A stretch of DNA of 64,000 bases, taken from NCBI GenBank assembly GCA_032834875.1, contig CP135238.1:812011-876010 (forward strand), read 5' to 3'. Below, in pieces: positions 7,374 through 15,039 of the stretch. Position 1 is the first letter of the stretch, and every line of letters starts with the position of its first letter. The position numbers and the translations under genes were made by a program. Source of the DNA: Sulfuracidifex metallicus DSM 6482 = JCM 9184. GTDB lineage: Archaea; Thermoproteota; Thermoprotei_A; Sulfolobales; Sulfolobaceae. Below the pieces are notes generated by a model. It had not been told where the DNA came from and did no database searches. It worked only from the letters and a program-made list of their open reading frames with translations.

Positions 7374-7877
7374 ATGGCCAAAGTGGAAAGAGATAGAAAG
7401 GCTCCTCAGGAACGCAAGAAGGGGGAAGAGAAGATGAAGAAAGAGAAGAAGGACGTAGATATGGAACTCCTGAGGAGGATAGAGGAGCTGGAAGAAGAGA
7501 ACAAGCGACTCAGGAATAAGGATATTCAAGAAGTGGAAAATCCATACACTGTAACTAATAGGGTAGTAGATGAGCTAGTAACACCTCAAGACACTATGTA
7601 TTATTTGACGGGGGAACAGGCTAACATCCTTCTTAGCGCGAAATTAGCTGCGCGAATACCTACGCTCTTCGGTGAGCCGGAGGTGGAAGACCTGTCTTGG
7701 TTCGCAGACCATATTAGGGACTATCTCGTCAGTAAGGGAGGAAGAGGAAGGAGGGACATACTCAGAGTATTACGTGCGTCGTCAGGTCAAGTTCGAGAGA
7801 ATGTCAACAAGAGTCTGTTCAAGCAATTACTCCATGGCGGGAAAGATAGTGATATGGAGGAGGATGGGGATGGCTGA
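7374..7877 (+). CDS. A153-like fuselloviral coiled-coil protein, 167 aa
   Basis: The first 60 residues are extremely charged (Lys/Glu-rich) with a clear heptad region (MELLRRIEELEEENKRLRN, about residues 23-41). A conserved globular part follows (VDELVTPQDTMYYLTGEQANILLSAK) with a Gly/Arg-rich turn (SKGGRGRRD) and a helical end. A purine-rich GAGGAGGA ribosome-binding site precedes ATG 7374. It overlaps the ATPase gene by eight bases. Position and size match SSV1 A153. The coupling to the ATPase suggests the two act together. Confidence 0.72.
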   Translation: MAKVERDRKAPQERKKGEEKMKKEKKDVDMELLRRIEELEEENKRLRNKDIQEVENPYTVTNRVVDELVTPQDTMYYLTGEQANILLSAKLAARIPTLFGEPEVEDLSWFADHIRDYLVSKGGRGRRDILRVLRASSGQVRENVNKSLFKQLLHGGKDSDMEEDGDG

Positions 7878-8559
7878 GTTACTATGGTTGGCCCAAAAAA
7901 TAGTCGAAGCTTACAAGAACATGGGATTCGTAAGTGCGGTCATATTCGGTCCACAAGGCACTGGTAAGACAACTTACGCGTTCAAAGTAGCACGTGATGT
8001 AGAATTCGCGATTCGTGGTTTGCAAACAAAAGATGAAGCGTGGAAATATGTGAAGTTCTTTTTCGAATTACCTGACGCTTTAGAATACCTGGAGGAAATA
8101 ACTGAAAGGAATGAGCGTATACCCTACATAATATTTGATGACGCGTCGATTTGGCTCAGTAAATATTATTGGTATAAGGATTACATGAAGATGTTTTATT
8201 CTTATTACGCACTTATCAGGTCCAGAGTTTCCGCCGTGATATTTACGACACCCGCGCCTGACGACCTAGCGTATTTCCTGAGGGAAAAAGGATGGTATCA
8301 GATAAAGATAGTATGGAATAATAAGAAGAGGAAAATCGCCATGGCACAACTATACGAAAAAGAATTTGCACGCGATACTCGTGGCGAATTTACAACAAAA
8401 TCCACTCACAAAGCGATAGATTATTTCAAAGTTGAGTTGCCAAACGACTTTTACAACAATTACTTGATGAAGAGAAAAGCGAAAGAATTAGATCTGTTAT
8501 CGCAAATCAGAGTTTCACTAAGCAGAATGAGAGAGGAAAATAAGGCAGTTCCAGAGTAG
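7870..8559 (+). CDS. B251-like viral P-loop ATPase
   Basis: A 229-residue ATPase. Walker A is GPQGTGKTT near residue 25 (VIFGPQGTGKTTYAFKVA). Walker B is IPYIIFDDAS (about residue 90), followed by a sensor-like strand (RSRVSAVIFTTPAPDD). ATG 7870 is chosen because the run GGAGGAGG ends six bases before it; the frame is also open further upstream. SSV1 B251, in the same place beside the integrase, is a similar P-loop/DnaA-like ATPase conserved in all fuselloviruses. A role in replication, partition or packaging is possible; the sequence alone does not decide. It is convergent with the integrase gene, 25 bases away. Confidence 0.85.
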   Translation: MAELLWLAQKIVEAYKNMGFVSAVIFGPQGTGKTTYAFKVARDVEFAIRGLQTKDEAWKYVKFFFELPDALEYLEEITERNERIPYIIFDDASIWLSKYYWYKDYMKMFYSYYALIRSRVSAVIFTTPAPDDLAYFLREKGWYQIKIVWNNKKRKIAMAQLYEKEFARDTRGEFTTKSTHKAIDYFKVELPNDFYNNYLMKRKAKELDLLSQIRVSLSRMREENKAVPE

Positions 8560-8584
8560 ATAACGGGGGTTAGGTCAGTGTCTG

Positions 8585-9421
8585 TTAAATATTCTGTCTT
8601 AGCCATTCCGCGTATTTTTTGTAATGCTCTTTCGCTATGCCGAAAAGCGAAACGTAATGTTGCGTAAGAATGCGTGTCGGCTTTCTGCCCTGGATAAAGT
8701 CGATAACGTCGAGAGGAATTCCTAGTTCCGCCATTTTCGTCGCGACGAACTTACGGAAGTACTTTATGTTTACGGCGTCTTTGTATTTCTTTTCGAAACT
8801 ATTTACCGCCCATTCGGTCATTTCTATCTTACGTAACGGCGTTATGTGGAAAATATAGAAGGACCCTTTGTAACCACGAGTCCAGTTTAAGGGATAATAA
8901 CATAGGATTGGGGTTGTAGGGGTATCCCCTACGTCGCATATATCTTTCTCTGGTTCTCTCAAAACTTTGAGGACTTCAGACATTCTGGCACCGCTCTCTA
9001 AGGCAATACGATAGATGAAGTATACGTTTTCGCTATACTCTTTCGCTATCTGTAATGTCTTCTTAATTTCCTCAACTGACGGAATATAAATATCGGCATT
9101 AGTCCTCTTTACCTTAATTAACTTTAGTATTTTCTCTTCAAAGTCCTCTGAAATTATTCCACGTGAAGCTAAGAATTTAGCTAATAATCGATAGACCTTT
9201 TGAGAAACTGCAGTATCGTGATAAGGCTTATTTACTTCTAATATATACTTTTTAGCAGTATATTGAGTTACTTTCCGTTCATTTACTAAATATTCATAGA
9301 AAGCCTTAATGTTGCCGGGTGTTACATACTGTCGTAAATTGGCAACCAACGTAGTTTTACGCCGTTCTAATGAATCTTCTAGTACGCTGGTGGTCCCGGG
9401 TTCAAATCCCGGCGGCCCCAT
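8585..9421 (-). CDS. Fusellovirus tyrosine integrase, C-terminal part int(C) (partitioned)
   Basis: The frame encodes the catalytic part of the SSV-type tyrosine recombinase (family of SSV1 D335). Conserved segments include [14 protein letters not shown], the Arg box [36 protein letters not shown], and the C-terminal [17 protein letters not shown] with the nucleophile Tyr. The first residues ([11 protein letters not shown]) are the antisense translation of the tRNA 3' half, exactly where attP lies in SSV integrase genes. About 60 N-terminal residues are missing because integration separated int(N). The apparent ATG at 9421 uses a host base and is fortuitous. An insert (GDTPTTP) after the Arg box is longer than in SSV1. 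The truncated form is probably inactive until excision rejoins the gene. Confidence 0.93.
   Translation of the reverse strand: MGPPGFEPGTTSVLEDSLERRKTTLVANLRQYVTPGNIKAFYEYLVNERKVTQYTAKKYILEVNKPYHDTAVSQKVYRLLAKFLASRGIISEDFEEKILKLIKVKRTNADIYIPSVEEIKKTLQIAKEYSENVYFIYRIALESGARMSEVLKVLREPEKDICDVGDTPTTPILCYYPLNWTRGYKGSFYIFHITPLRKIEMTEWAVNSFEKKYKDAVNIKYFRKFVATKMAELGIPLDVIDFIQGRKPTRILTQHYVSLFGIAKEHYKKYAEWLRQNI
9380..9420 (+). other. attR: 3' half of a tRNA gene, right provirus boundary
   Basis: The stretch reads as an anticodon-loop to 3'-end tRNA half: T arm CCGGG-TTCAAAT-CCCGG and acceptor strand CGGCCCC plus discriminator A. No 5' half precedes it, so this is the duplicated attachment site and not a gene. 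Folding back with a five-base variable loop puts U33 at 9380 and positions 35-36 as GU, which suggests the target is a tRNA-Thr. Position 34 (A) may lie outside the identity region. Confidence 0.88.
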
Positions 9422-9580
9422 TGAATTCTAGTCTTTAATTTCCTCGAATTTGGTATCATTATTATCCTTAAGATTATAAATTTTTAGTTATAAAAATTTT
9501 TTAGAAACAAAAATAAAAAGAACAGTTATTAAGCTTTGTGGTATAATACGCCGGTTAATTCTGCCTAGGAAACTTGAAGA

Positions 9581-9619
9581 ATAGTTTCAGTCTACCCTCT
9601 CTCTTTAGGTCGAAACTAT
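9581..9619. repeat. Inverted repeat in the host intergenic region after attR
   Basis: ATAGTTTC (9581-9588) and GAAACTAT (9612-9619) form a perfect 8-bp stem around a 23-base loop. It lies in the 266-base gap between the provirus end and the zinc-ribbon gene at 9687. I see no tRNA-like or C/D box pattern. It may be an RNA structure or an operator. Confidence 0.4.
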
Positions 9620-9686
9620 GCGTAAGATAGGTGTATTGGATATTAAATATGTGATCTAAGTTAATACTCGGTGAAAAAGTATTCCT

Positions 9687-9890
9687 GTGAGGTACATCTG
9701 TAAAAATTGTGGAACAGAATTATACAAGTTTGAGAGAGTTGGACAGGACTTTTACGGAGTGAGAACGCCTTCTGAGATTAAGGCAATATTTGGAGGGAAG
9801 TGCCACCACTGCGGCCATGAGTTCCAAGTACCTTCAATGGAGGACATAACTTTCAGACCGAAAAAGCAATTAAAAGTAAAGGTTTATTAA
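9687..9890 (+). CDS. Small zinc-ribbon protein, 67 aa
   Basis: GTG start at 9687. Two CxxC pairs (YICKNCGTEL at residues 4-8 and GKCHHCGHEF at about 37-41) make a rubredoxin-like zinc ribbon, with a conserved central segment (YGVRTPSEIKAIFGG) and a basic end. No enzyme domain is present. GGTGA occurs 12 bases before the GTG, somewhat far for a ribosome-binding site. It overlaps the convergent kinase gene by 21 bases. This is a conserved small protein type in Sulfolobales; function unknown, nucleic-acid or protein binding likely. Confidence 0.7.
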   Translation: MRYICKNCGTELYKFERVGQDFYGVRTPSEIKAIFGGKCHHCGHEFQVPSMEDITFRPKKQLKVKVY

Positions 9891-10532
9891 TTCTAAAAGT
9901 TTGTTAAAATCTATCTCTCTTTTAGAATATTTTATAGATAGTTCTCTAGTTTCTTTGAATGAAGAAAGTATTTTGCTTACATTATTTGGTGAAGGTTTAA
10001 AGGTAGCCGAGTCATAATCCAATATGAATGCTCTATCTTTGTCTATCATAACGTTCTTCCAAGGTCTTGCTATTTCCTTGTGTTGTACATGTAATAGCTC
10101 TAGATTTCTTGCAGCTATTAATGCAAGTTTCACCTCCTCCACGGACGGCTTCCTTGGAAACATGTATCCATTTATACGCTGCATTACGATGAAGTTTTTG
10201 CCACAGGAAAACACCTTCGGTGAAACCGGAAATGCATTTCTCTGATAGGAACATTCCTGTTCCATGGAAGGCTTGGGTGAATCGGTTCTCCTTATTTTCA
10301 CAACCCTTTCGTTGTCCATCATTGCTACTATTCCGCTCTTCCCTTTGCCGATGACCATAACGTCATTAATCTTTACTTTGCCTTCAGATAGAAGTTCCTT
10401 TATTCCTGCGTTCAAAAGTTCGTCTTCGATGGATTTACAGTACTTAGGATAGATGAAGTGTTTTACCTCAACCAAGGAGGAGTTTTCCTCATGAAAGACC
10501 CCACTTCCCCTCTTCCCTTTTCCTTCATCCAT
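9870..10532 (-). CDS. Atypical (RIO/Bud32-like) protein kinase
   Basis: Kinase features can be read in order: Gly-rich loop IGKGKSGIVAMM (about residues 61-72), the ATP-binding Lys in RVVKIRR, hinge-like IVMQRINGYM, a catalytic loop HKEIARPWKNVMID (His/Asn present) and the metal-binding Asp in FILDYDSATF replacing DFG. At 220 residues it is a minimal kinase of the RIO/Bud32 type and not a full Hanks kinase. The ATG at 10532 overlaps the CCA-adding enzyme gene by 70 bases. A TTG at 10475 would reduce this to 13, so the start is uncertain. It is probably cotranscribed with cca and thpR. The substrate is unknown. Confidence 0.7.
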   Translation of the reverse strand: MDEGKGKRGSGVFHEENSSLVEVKHFIYPKYCKSIEDELLNAGIKELLSEGKVKINDVMVIGKGKSGIVAMMDNERVVKIRRTDSPKPSMEQECSYQRNAFPVSPKVFSCGKNFIVMQRINGYMFPRKPSVEEVKLALIAARNLELLHVQHKEIARPWKNVMIDKDRAFILDYDSATFKPSPNNVSKILSSFKETRELSIKYSKREIDFNKLLELINLYF

Positions 10533-11716
10533 TTTATGTTAATCTCGTGTTTTACCTTTATTGAAATAGATAATTTAACGATTTCTTCTGGATCAGTAAA
10601 TCTACGTTCCTTCACCGAATAAAGCCTTCCATCTTCTCCGATCCAAACGTATTGATTCTTTTTAGCGAAGTCTAATGAACCCTCAATGAAGAAAGGAGGA
10701 CCTTGCGATTTATAGTATTTACCTATTTTTCTTTCCTCCAGCTCTATTCCAATGTTTATTATATTTCCCTCCTCCCATGCACCTACGTCAATTATCCTAA
10801 ATCCTGCATTTGAAAGCTCTTTTCTTATTCTTTCAACTGTCTTAACAACCTGACCCCATATTACGTCCTTAGCTACATTTTCCTCAATCTTGATTTCCAC
10901 TATCATAATGTCTCCAAGCGGTTCTCCCTCAACTTCAGGGGGAAAGAAAAAGTTCAGCGACGGCTTTTCTATGAAAAGCTTAGAGGCAAAGGAAAAAGTA
11001 GCTAAACTTTTCATTGATACTGCAGCTGCAGCATTCCTCTTGGGATCAACAGGATCAACAATCACTAAGGGTTCATCGAAATTCTTCTTGCTTTCTCCCA
11101 TTAGGTCTATCCTTACTTGAGGCTTCCACTTAGAGGCTTCCTCCATAACGTTTTCGAAGGAACCGTAATTGGCTACCAAGAGCTCGCATATGTATCCTGA
11201 GAATCCCATCACTTTTATCTCAGCTCCGTAAACCCCTATACCCTTCATAAATTGTTTAAGTACCCTTACTTCATCCTTCTGTTGATCGCTTAGACGAGAA
11301 TTGACGAAACGTGTATGGAATGGCGTTCTGTCCACGGCTGTCACTATCTGATCGCCGCTCTCAACCTTAACGGCGGGAACTAGATCAACCTCTATAAAGC
11401 CATCCTTCACTATGAGGTAAGGGTGCTCAGCGTAAGCCTTCTCCGTCTGATAGCCCGACATCTTTGTTTCTAGCTCGTTAACTATCTCCTCCATTCTGTT
11501 CTTGCTTTCCTTGTCGAAAAGGATAAATACGTCAACGTCGCTTGACCCTTTAAGCCAAGTGTCCTTGGCGAAGGACCCTTGTATCATGTATTCCATTCCG
11601 TTTATTCTCTCCAGGATGGGTTTCAGATGACTCTCTATCTTTTCCCTGTCCTGAGGAGTAGGTTTTATCCTAGCTAAGACTTGTCTCTTTAAGTCCGACA
11701 GAATGTAACTCTTCAT
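10463..11716 (-). CDS. cca: CCA-adding tRNA nucleotidyltransferase (archaeal class I)
   Basis: A 417-residue enzyme that builds or repairs the 3'-CCA end of tRNAs from CTP and ATP. The nucleotidyltransferase motif GS-x10-GSSDVDVF (about residues 47-63) gives two metal-binding Asp, and the third is in GFIEVDLVPAV (about 112). Following segments (DRTPFHTRFV, DEVRVLKQFMKGIGVYG, GFSGYICELLV) are typical of archaeal CCA enzymes. Length is normal. Its start overlaps the end of thpR by 47 bases, forming a tRNA/RNA-processing operon on the minus strand with a kinase gene downstream. Confidence 0.95.
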   Translation of the reverse strand: MKSYILSDLKRQVLARIKPTPQDREKIESHLKPILERINGMEYMIQGSFAKDTWLKGSSDVDVFILFDKESKNRMEEIVNELETKMSGYQTEKAYAEHPYLIVKDGFIEVDLVPAVKVESGDQIVTAVDRTPFHTRFVNSRLSDQQKDEVRVLKQFMKGIGVYGAEIKVMGFSGYICELLVANYGSFENVMEEASKWKPQVRIDLMGESKKNFDEPLVIVDPVDPKRNAAAAVSMKSLATFSFASKLFIEKPSLNFFFPPEVEGEPLGDIMIVEIKIEENVAKDVIWGQVVKTVERIRKELSNAGFRIIDVGAWEEGNIINIGIELEERKIGKYYKSQGPPFFIEGSLDFAKKNQYVWIGEDGRLYSVKERRFTDPEEIVKLSISIKVKHEINIKWMKEKGRGEVGSFMRKTPPWLR

Positions 11717-12233
11717 AAATGGGTCCCCTTGGAGTTAATATGCTCTTGAAAAGCATCACCTTGTCTACCTTGAAGTTACCGAAGTCTTCGTACTTTCTCT
11801 CTTCCCAAATTCTCTTTATGTTTTCTATTCCCCTTGGAGATCTTATTCTACCCAGCGTTAAATGTGGGGAGAACTCGTTCCTGTCATCGAAGGTAATCTT
11901 CCTTTCTTTGAAACTATTAACTAATTGCTTCCTGATCTCTGATAAATTACCATGATCCTCTATTCCTATCCAGATCACTCTAGGTCTATCTAAGTTTGGA
12001 AAGAAACCTACTCCTCTAGCCGAAGCGGAGAAGCTGTTTTGTCCCTTCAGGCTATTCATTATTTCCTCTATCGTTTTCAGATCATCCTCTCTCTTTTCGC
12101 CTATGAAAAGTAGGGTTAAATGTAAATTTTCTGGTTCCACCGTCTTCACGTCTGCTCCGCTTTTGTCTATTTCCTTTAAAAGGTCTTTAATTTTCTGACT
12201 TAGTGGAACATCTACTGCGATAAATAATCTCAT
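11670..12233 (-). CDS. thpR: RNA 2',3'-cyclic phosphodiesterase (2'-5' RNA ligase family)
   Basis: A 187-residue 2H phosphoesterase. Both H-x-T-x motifs are present: HLTLLFIGE (about residue 38) and HLTLGRI (about residue 125), with the N-terminal strand [10 protein letters not shown] typical of LigT/ThpR. The family opens 2',3'-cyclic phosphates in RNA or joins tRNA halves through a 2'-5' bond in vitro. It is the first gene of the minus-strand operon with cca, a frequent archaeal pairing. It is divergent from the nucleotide kinase-like gene, sharing a 40-base promoter region. Confidence 0.92.
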   Translation of the reverse strand: MRLFIAVDVPLSQKIKDLLKEIDKSGADVKTVEPENLHLTLLFIGEKREDDLKTIEEIMNSLKGQNSFSASARGVGFFPNLDRPRVIWIGIEDHGNLSEIRKQLVNSFKERKITFDDRNEFSPHLTLGRIRSPRGIENIKRIWEERKYEDFGNFKVDKVMLFKSILTPRGPIYEELHSVGLKETSLS

Positions 12234-12235
12234 AG

Positions 12236-12242
12236 TTTATAA
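12236..12242 (+). promoter_or_regulatory. TATA box for the UPF0200 gene
   Basis: TTTATAA lies just outside the thpR start. Transcription would begin about 26 bases on (around 12265), ahead of the first possible P-loop coding codons. This limits how far upstream the protein can start and supports a start near 12274. Confidence 0.45.
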
Positions 12243-12273
12243 CCCACTCCATCTTAGTTATGCGTGGTCTAAG

Positions 12274-12819
12274 ATTAAAGTCCTATTAATAGCTGGAATG
12301 CCGGGATCTGGAAAGAGTCTGTTCTCCAATCTAATGAAGGAGAAAGGAGCGAAGGTTATAGTCATGAGTGACGTTGTTCGTAAAAGGTTCAGTCAAGACG
12401 GAAAACCTGGCGAGAGACTCATGGATTACGCCAAGAGACTCAGGACAATATATGGAAATGGAGTTGTGGCAAGGTTAAGCGTGGAGGAGATGGGTTCTCC
12501 ATCTCCTATGGTAGTGTTTGACGGCGTGAGAAGCCTCGAAGAAGTCGAGGAATTCAGGAACCTGCTTCAGGGGAATGAGATCTACTTAGTTTCAATTCAC
12601 TCTCCTCCTTCAATTAGATATGAAAGAATATTAAACAGAATGAGACCCGACGATTCGAAGGACTTATCACTCATAAAGTTGAGGGATAAAGAAGAGCTTG
12701 AATTCGGTCTTGGAGGCGTAATTGCCATGTCTGATTATATCTTAACGAATACGTCGTCAATAGCGGAGTTTAAGAGTCAATGCGAGGAATTTATTAAGAA
12801 GGTGTTGAAGTTTGGATAA
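12274..12819 (+). CDS. UPF0200 nucleotide kinase-like protein (apparent non-AUG start)
   Basis: P-loop protein of the UPF0200 family (related to CMP/dephospho-CoA kinases). Walker A is [12 protein letters not shown]; later features are [23 protein letters not shown] and [20 protein letters not shown]. The strand before the P-loop (KVLLIAG) is coded upstream of the first ATG (12298), which would start inside the P-loop and remove beta-strand 1. No ATG, GTG or TTG occurs in frame upstream. ATT at 12274 would give a normal N-terminus and length (181 residues) and lies just after the expected transcription start. The start is inferred. The following UPF0201 gene overlaps its stop. Confidence 0.78.
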   Translation: MKVLLIAGMPGSGKSLFSNLMKEKGAKVIVMSDVVRKRFSQDGKPGERLMDYAKRLRTIYGNGVVARLSVEEMGSPSPMVVFDGVRSLEEVEEFRNLLQGNEIYLVSIHSPPSIRYERILNRMRPDDSKDLSLIKLRDKEELEFGLGGVIAMSDYILTNTSSIAEFKSQCEEFIKKVLKFG

Positions 12820-13240
12820 AGTCATGGTTGTAGCAGAGGTAAGACCTTCTGAAGATAAAGAAAAGGTAATAAACGCGGTGTCTAACTTCTTCACCTACGA
12901 AAAGATCAGGGAGGACTCACTTGATTTGTCATTAGTCCTTAGGTTCGAGTCTGATACGTTGAAGAGCCTCATGAAGGTTCATAAGGCCCTAAGGGAGGAG
13001 AAAATTCTAGATGCGTCAAGGAAGTATCTGTTAAGAGGTCTAGAAGGAGATAAGATAACCTTTATGATACATAAACAAGCTGCAGCAGTTAGAGTGCTTA
13101 CCTTCGTGGATACTGAGGATGAGTCTCCTCTCGGTCCAATAAAGTTCTTTATAAAGAGTGAAAAGGCAAGGGATATAATAGATTGGTTAGCTCCAAAGAC
13201 GAGCCACGGCAAACCCTTGTGGGAAAATCCCATGCCCTGA
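12812..13240 (+). CDS. UPF0201 family protein
   Basis: A 142-residue protein of the archaeal UPF0201 family, with the conserved N-terminal [19 protein letters not shown] and the C-terminal [14 protein letters not shown] and [18 protein letters not shown]. Start TTG 12812 lies within the end of the upstream gene; ATG 12824 is the alternative. The family has an exosome/RNA-binding type fold with no assigned reaction. Pairing with UPF0200 in an overlapping operon is common in Sulfolobales. It is convergent with RNase Z, with the two stops adjacent (13240/13241). Confidence 0.85.
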   Translation: MDKVMVVAEVRPSEDKEKVINAVSNFFTYEKIREDSLDLSLVLRFESDTLKSLMKVHKALREEKILDASRKYLLRGLEGDKITFMIHKQAAAVRVLTFVDTEDESPLGPIKFFIKSEKARDIIDWLAPKTSHGKPLWENPMP

Positions 13241-14116
13241 TCACTCTACGTTTATGAAAGACAAATCGTTTGGAAGCGTAACCCTAGGGAATATTTTCTT
13301 GGCAGCTTGGATCAAAGGTTCTGGCTCAGGGTAACGTGCACTTATATGAGTCAGAGCAAGGAGATTAACATTAGATTGTTGTGCTATTGTAGCTGCTTCC
13401 GATACGTTGGAGTGTCCGTAAGTTAAGGCGGATGGCTCGTCTAAGAACGTTGAGTCGTGTATTAGTAAGGCAGCATCCTTTGACGCGTTCACAGTATTTT
13501 CACAAGGTCTTGTGTCTCCAGTGTATACTACCTTACTTCCACTCCTTTTAATGATGTAATCTTCATGATGAAGAATTCTACCTTCGTAAGTGACGTCTTC
13601 TCCCCCCTTTATTTTCCTCAGAACGTTCCAGTCATTGACACCAATAGCCTTTAGCCTATCAATATCCAAGTTAACTTTCTCCTCTTCCTCAAGTATGTAA
13701 CCTTGAGAAGTGACAGTGTGACAAGTTTCGAACTTCTTTACCCTGATTCCGTTTCCTTTATATTCATCGATAAACCTCAACTCGAATTTAGGTCTAAAGT
13801 GGCTCATCTCAAAGGAAGCATACAAGAACTCCTTCAGCCTTTTAGGCCCCATAATATTAAGAGGTTTCTTCCTGTCCAGCATTCCCATGCTTTCGATCAA
13901 ACCTATCAGCCCTAGAACGTGATCCCCATGCATATGTGTAATCCCTATCAAGTCCAAGGAAACGGAACTCAGACCGTACTCCGTGAAAGTGTACTGTGTT
14001 CCCTCACCACAGTCGAAAAGGGCTGAGAAGCCCTCTCTTTTCATTAAGAAAGCGGGTAACCTCCTATTTTTGCTTGGCATTCCGCCGCCAGTTCCAAGGA
14101 AGTATACCTTTATCAT
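13241..14116 (-). CDS. rnz: Ribonuclease Z (tRNA 3' endonuclease)
   Basis: A 291-residue metallo-beta-lactamase-fold nuclease that cuts the 3' trailer from precursor tRNAs. Clear motifs: LGTGGGMPSKNRRLPAFL at the N-terminus, ITHMHGDHVLGL (HxHxDH zinc site, about residues 59-64), VYTGDTRPCENT, a later Asp in LIHDSTF, and LALTHISARY. Length matches the short-form archaeal RNase Z. The ATG overlaps the stop of the methyltransferase gene upstream by four bases, so the genes are coupled (prs - methyltransferase - rnz). Confidence 0.96.
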   Translation of the reverse strand: MIKVYFLGTGGGMPSKNRRLPAFLMKREGFSALFDCGEGTQYTFTEYGLSSVSLDLIGITHMHGDHVLGLIGLIESMGMLDRKKPLNIMGPKRLKEFLYASFEMSHFRPKFELRFIDEYKGNGIRVKKFETCHTVTSQGYILEEEEKVNLDIDRLKAIGVNDWNVLRKIKGGEDVTYEGRILHHEDYIIKRSGSKVVYTGDTRPCENTVNASKDAALLIHDSTFLDEPSALTYGHSNVSEAATIAQQSNVNLLALTHISARYPEPEPLIQAAKKIFPRVTLPNDLSFINVE

Positions 14117-15039
14117 GTTTTTCTCACTACATATATTTTCCTAGATAGAGACTTATGCATGTACATGAAATGAGTTTCCTCCAAAGTTAACCCTGCTTCC
14201 TTTAAGTCGTCTTCGAAGTCCAGCTTTGAGTCAGTTGCGAACACTAACTTCCCCTTTAAAATATCTGAAACAGAGTAAAAGAAATCTTGGTATAGCTTTC
14301 TCAATTGACCCGTGAACTTCGTTGACCTTCCGTATGGAGGGTCAGTTGCTATTCCCCCTACCTTGGTCAAAGGTATAGATTCGGCTGATCCCTGAATTAT
14401 TCCGCATTCTAGGAGAAATGACCTCAGATTCTCCCTGCTTTTCCAAGTCATGTATAAGTCGAAATCAACCCCGTAACACTTGTAACCTAGCCAAGAGGCC
14501 TCAATTAAAAGGGAACCTAGCCCACAGAAGGGATCCAGAAATGAACCTTGAGGCGTGGCCAAGTTTACCAAAAGTCTGGACGTTCTAGCCGTCATAGTAC
14601 CTGATTGTGTGTAAGGTTTCTTGTTGTGTTTCTCCAGTGTAACGTTGTCTATAACATCCTTTCTTCTACCTAGGATTATGTTTCCGTCTGTGAATATCAT
14701 GTCTAACTTCTCGCAAGAACGGGACAACTTCACGTTCTTAATGGCTTGATTATACATGGATATTGACTCTCTCCTCATTTCTCCCAGGATTACATCTAAG
14801 TCTATGGAGAAACAGCCGTCCTTTAATTCTCTGTTGATCTCAACTGCGTCGTTTGAAATTGCAATTACATCTCCATTTCTCTTTATTAAAGCCGATCTAG
14901 AGGAAAGCCTATCGGAATTCCAATATCCAAGTGCAACTCCCGACATAAGGTGAATGTCGTTATAAGATAACCCAGTGAGAGCTTTTAATTCAGCAAGAGA
15001 AATAAAAGGATCTCTCCAGTTTAATACCGCATACTTCAT
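14113..15039 (-). CDS. tRNA (guanine10-N2)-methyltransferase family (Trm-G10/Trm11-like)
   Basis: A 308-residue SAM-dependent methyltransferase. The N-terminal half (MKYAVLNWRDPFISLAELKAL) is a THUMP-like RNA-binding region. The C-terminal half has the SAM motif FLDPFCGLGSLLIEAS (about residues 167-182) and the catalytic TDPPYGRS (about 233-240), the D/N-P-P-Y box of N2-guanine methyltransferases. Archaeal Trm-G10 makes m2G/m2,2G at position 10 of tRNA. The gene is joined by ATGA-type overlaps to prs and rnz. Exact position specificity is inferred from the family. Confidence 0.85.
   Translation of the reverse strand: MKYAVLNWRDPFISLAELKALTGLSYNDIHLMSGVALGYWNSDRLSSRSALIKRNGDVIAISNDAVEINRELKDGCFSIDLDVILGEMRRESISMYNQAIKNVKLSRSCEKLDMIFTDGNIILGRRKDVIDNVTLEKHNKKPYTQSGTMTARTSRLLVNLATPQGSFLDPFCGLGSLLIEASWLGYKCYGVDFDLYMTWKSRENLRSFLLECGIIQGSAESIPLTKVGGIATDPPYGRSTKFTGQLRKLYQDFFYSVSDILKGKLVFATDSKLDFEDDLKEAGLTLEETHFMYMHKSLSRKIYVVRKT

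Larger units (their letters stand above)
1..9420. mobile_element. Integrated fusellovirus (SSV-type provirus), right part
   Basis: The block carries VP1 (5489), a VP4/C792-like spike (2051), a series of small overlapping membrane and coiled-coil genes in the order known from fuselloviruses, a P-loop ATPase, and a minus-strand tyrosine integrase fragment ending in a tRNA 3' half (9380-9420). In SSV integration the attachment site lies inside the integrase gene, so insertion splits it into int(N), which overlaps the intact tRNA, and int(C). Only int(C) and attR are present, so the left end lies before base 1. SSV genomes are about 15-17 kb, so several kb of early genes are outside the window. 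Host housekeeping genes start directly after attR. Confidence 0.93.

Noticed and set aside
9380-9420. A functional tRNA gene at the provirus border
   Set aside because: Only the 3' half is present. The bases upstream are integrase coding sequence and do not pair with the acceptor strand.
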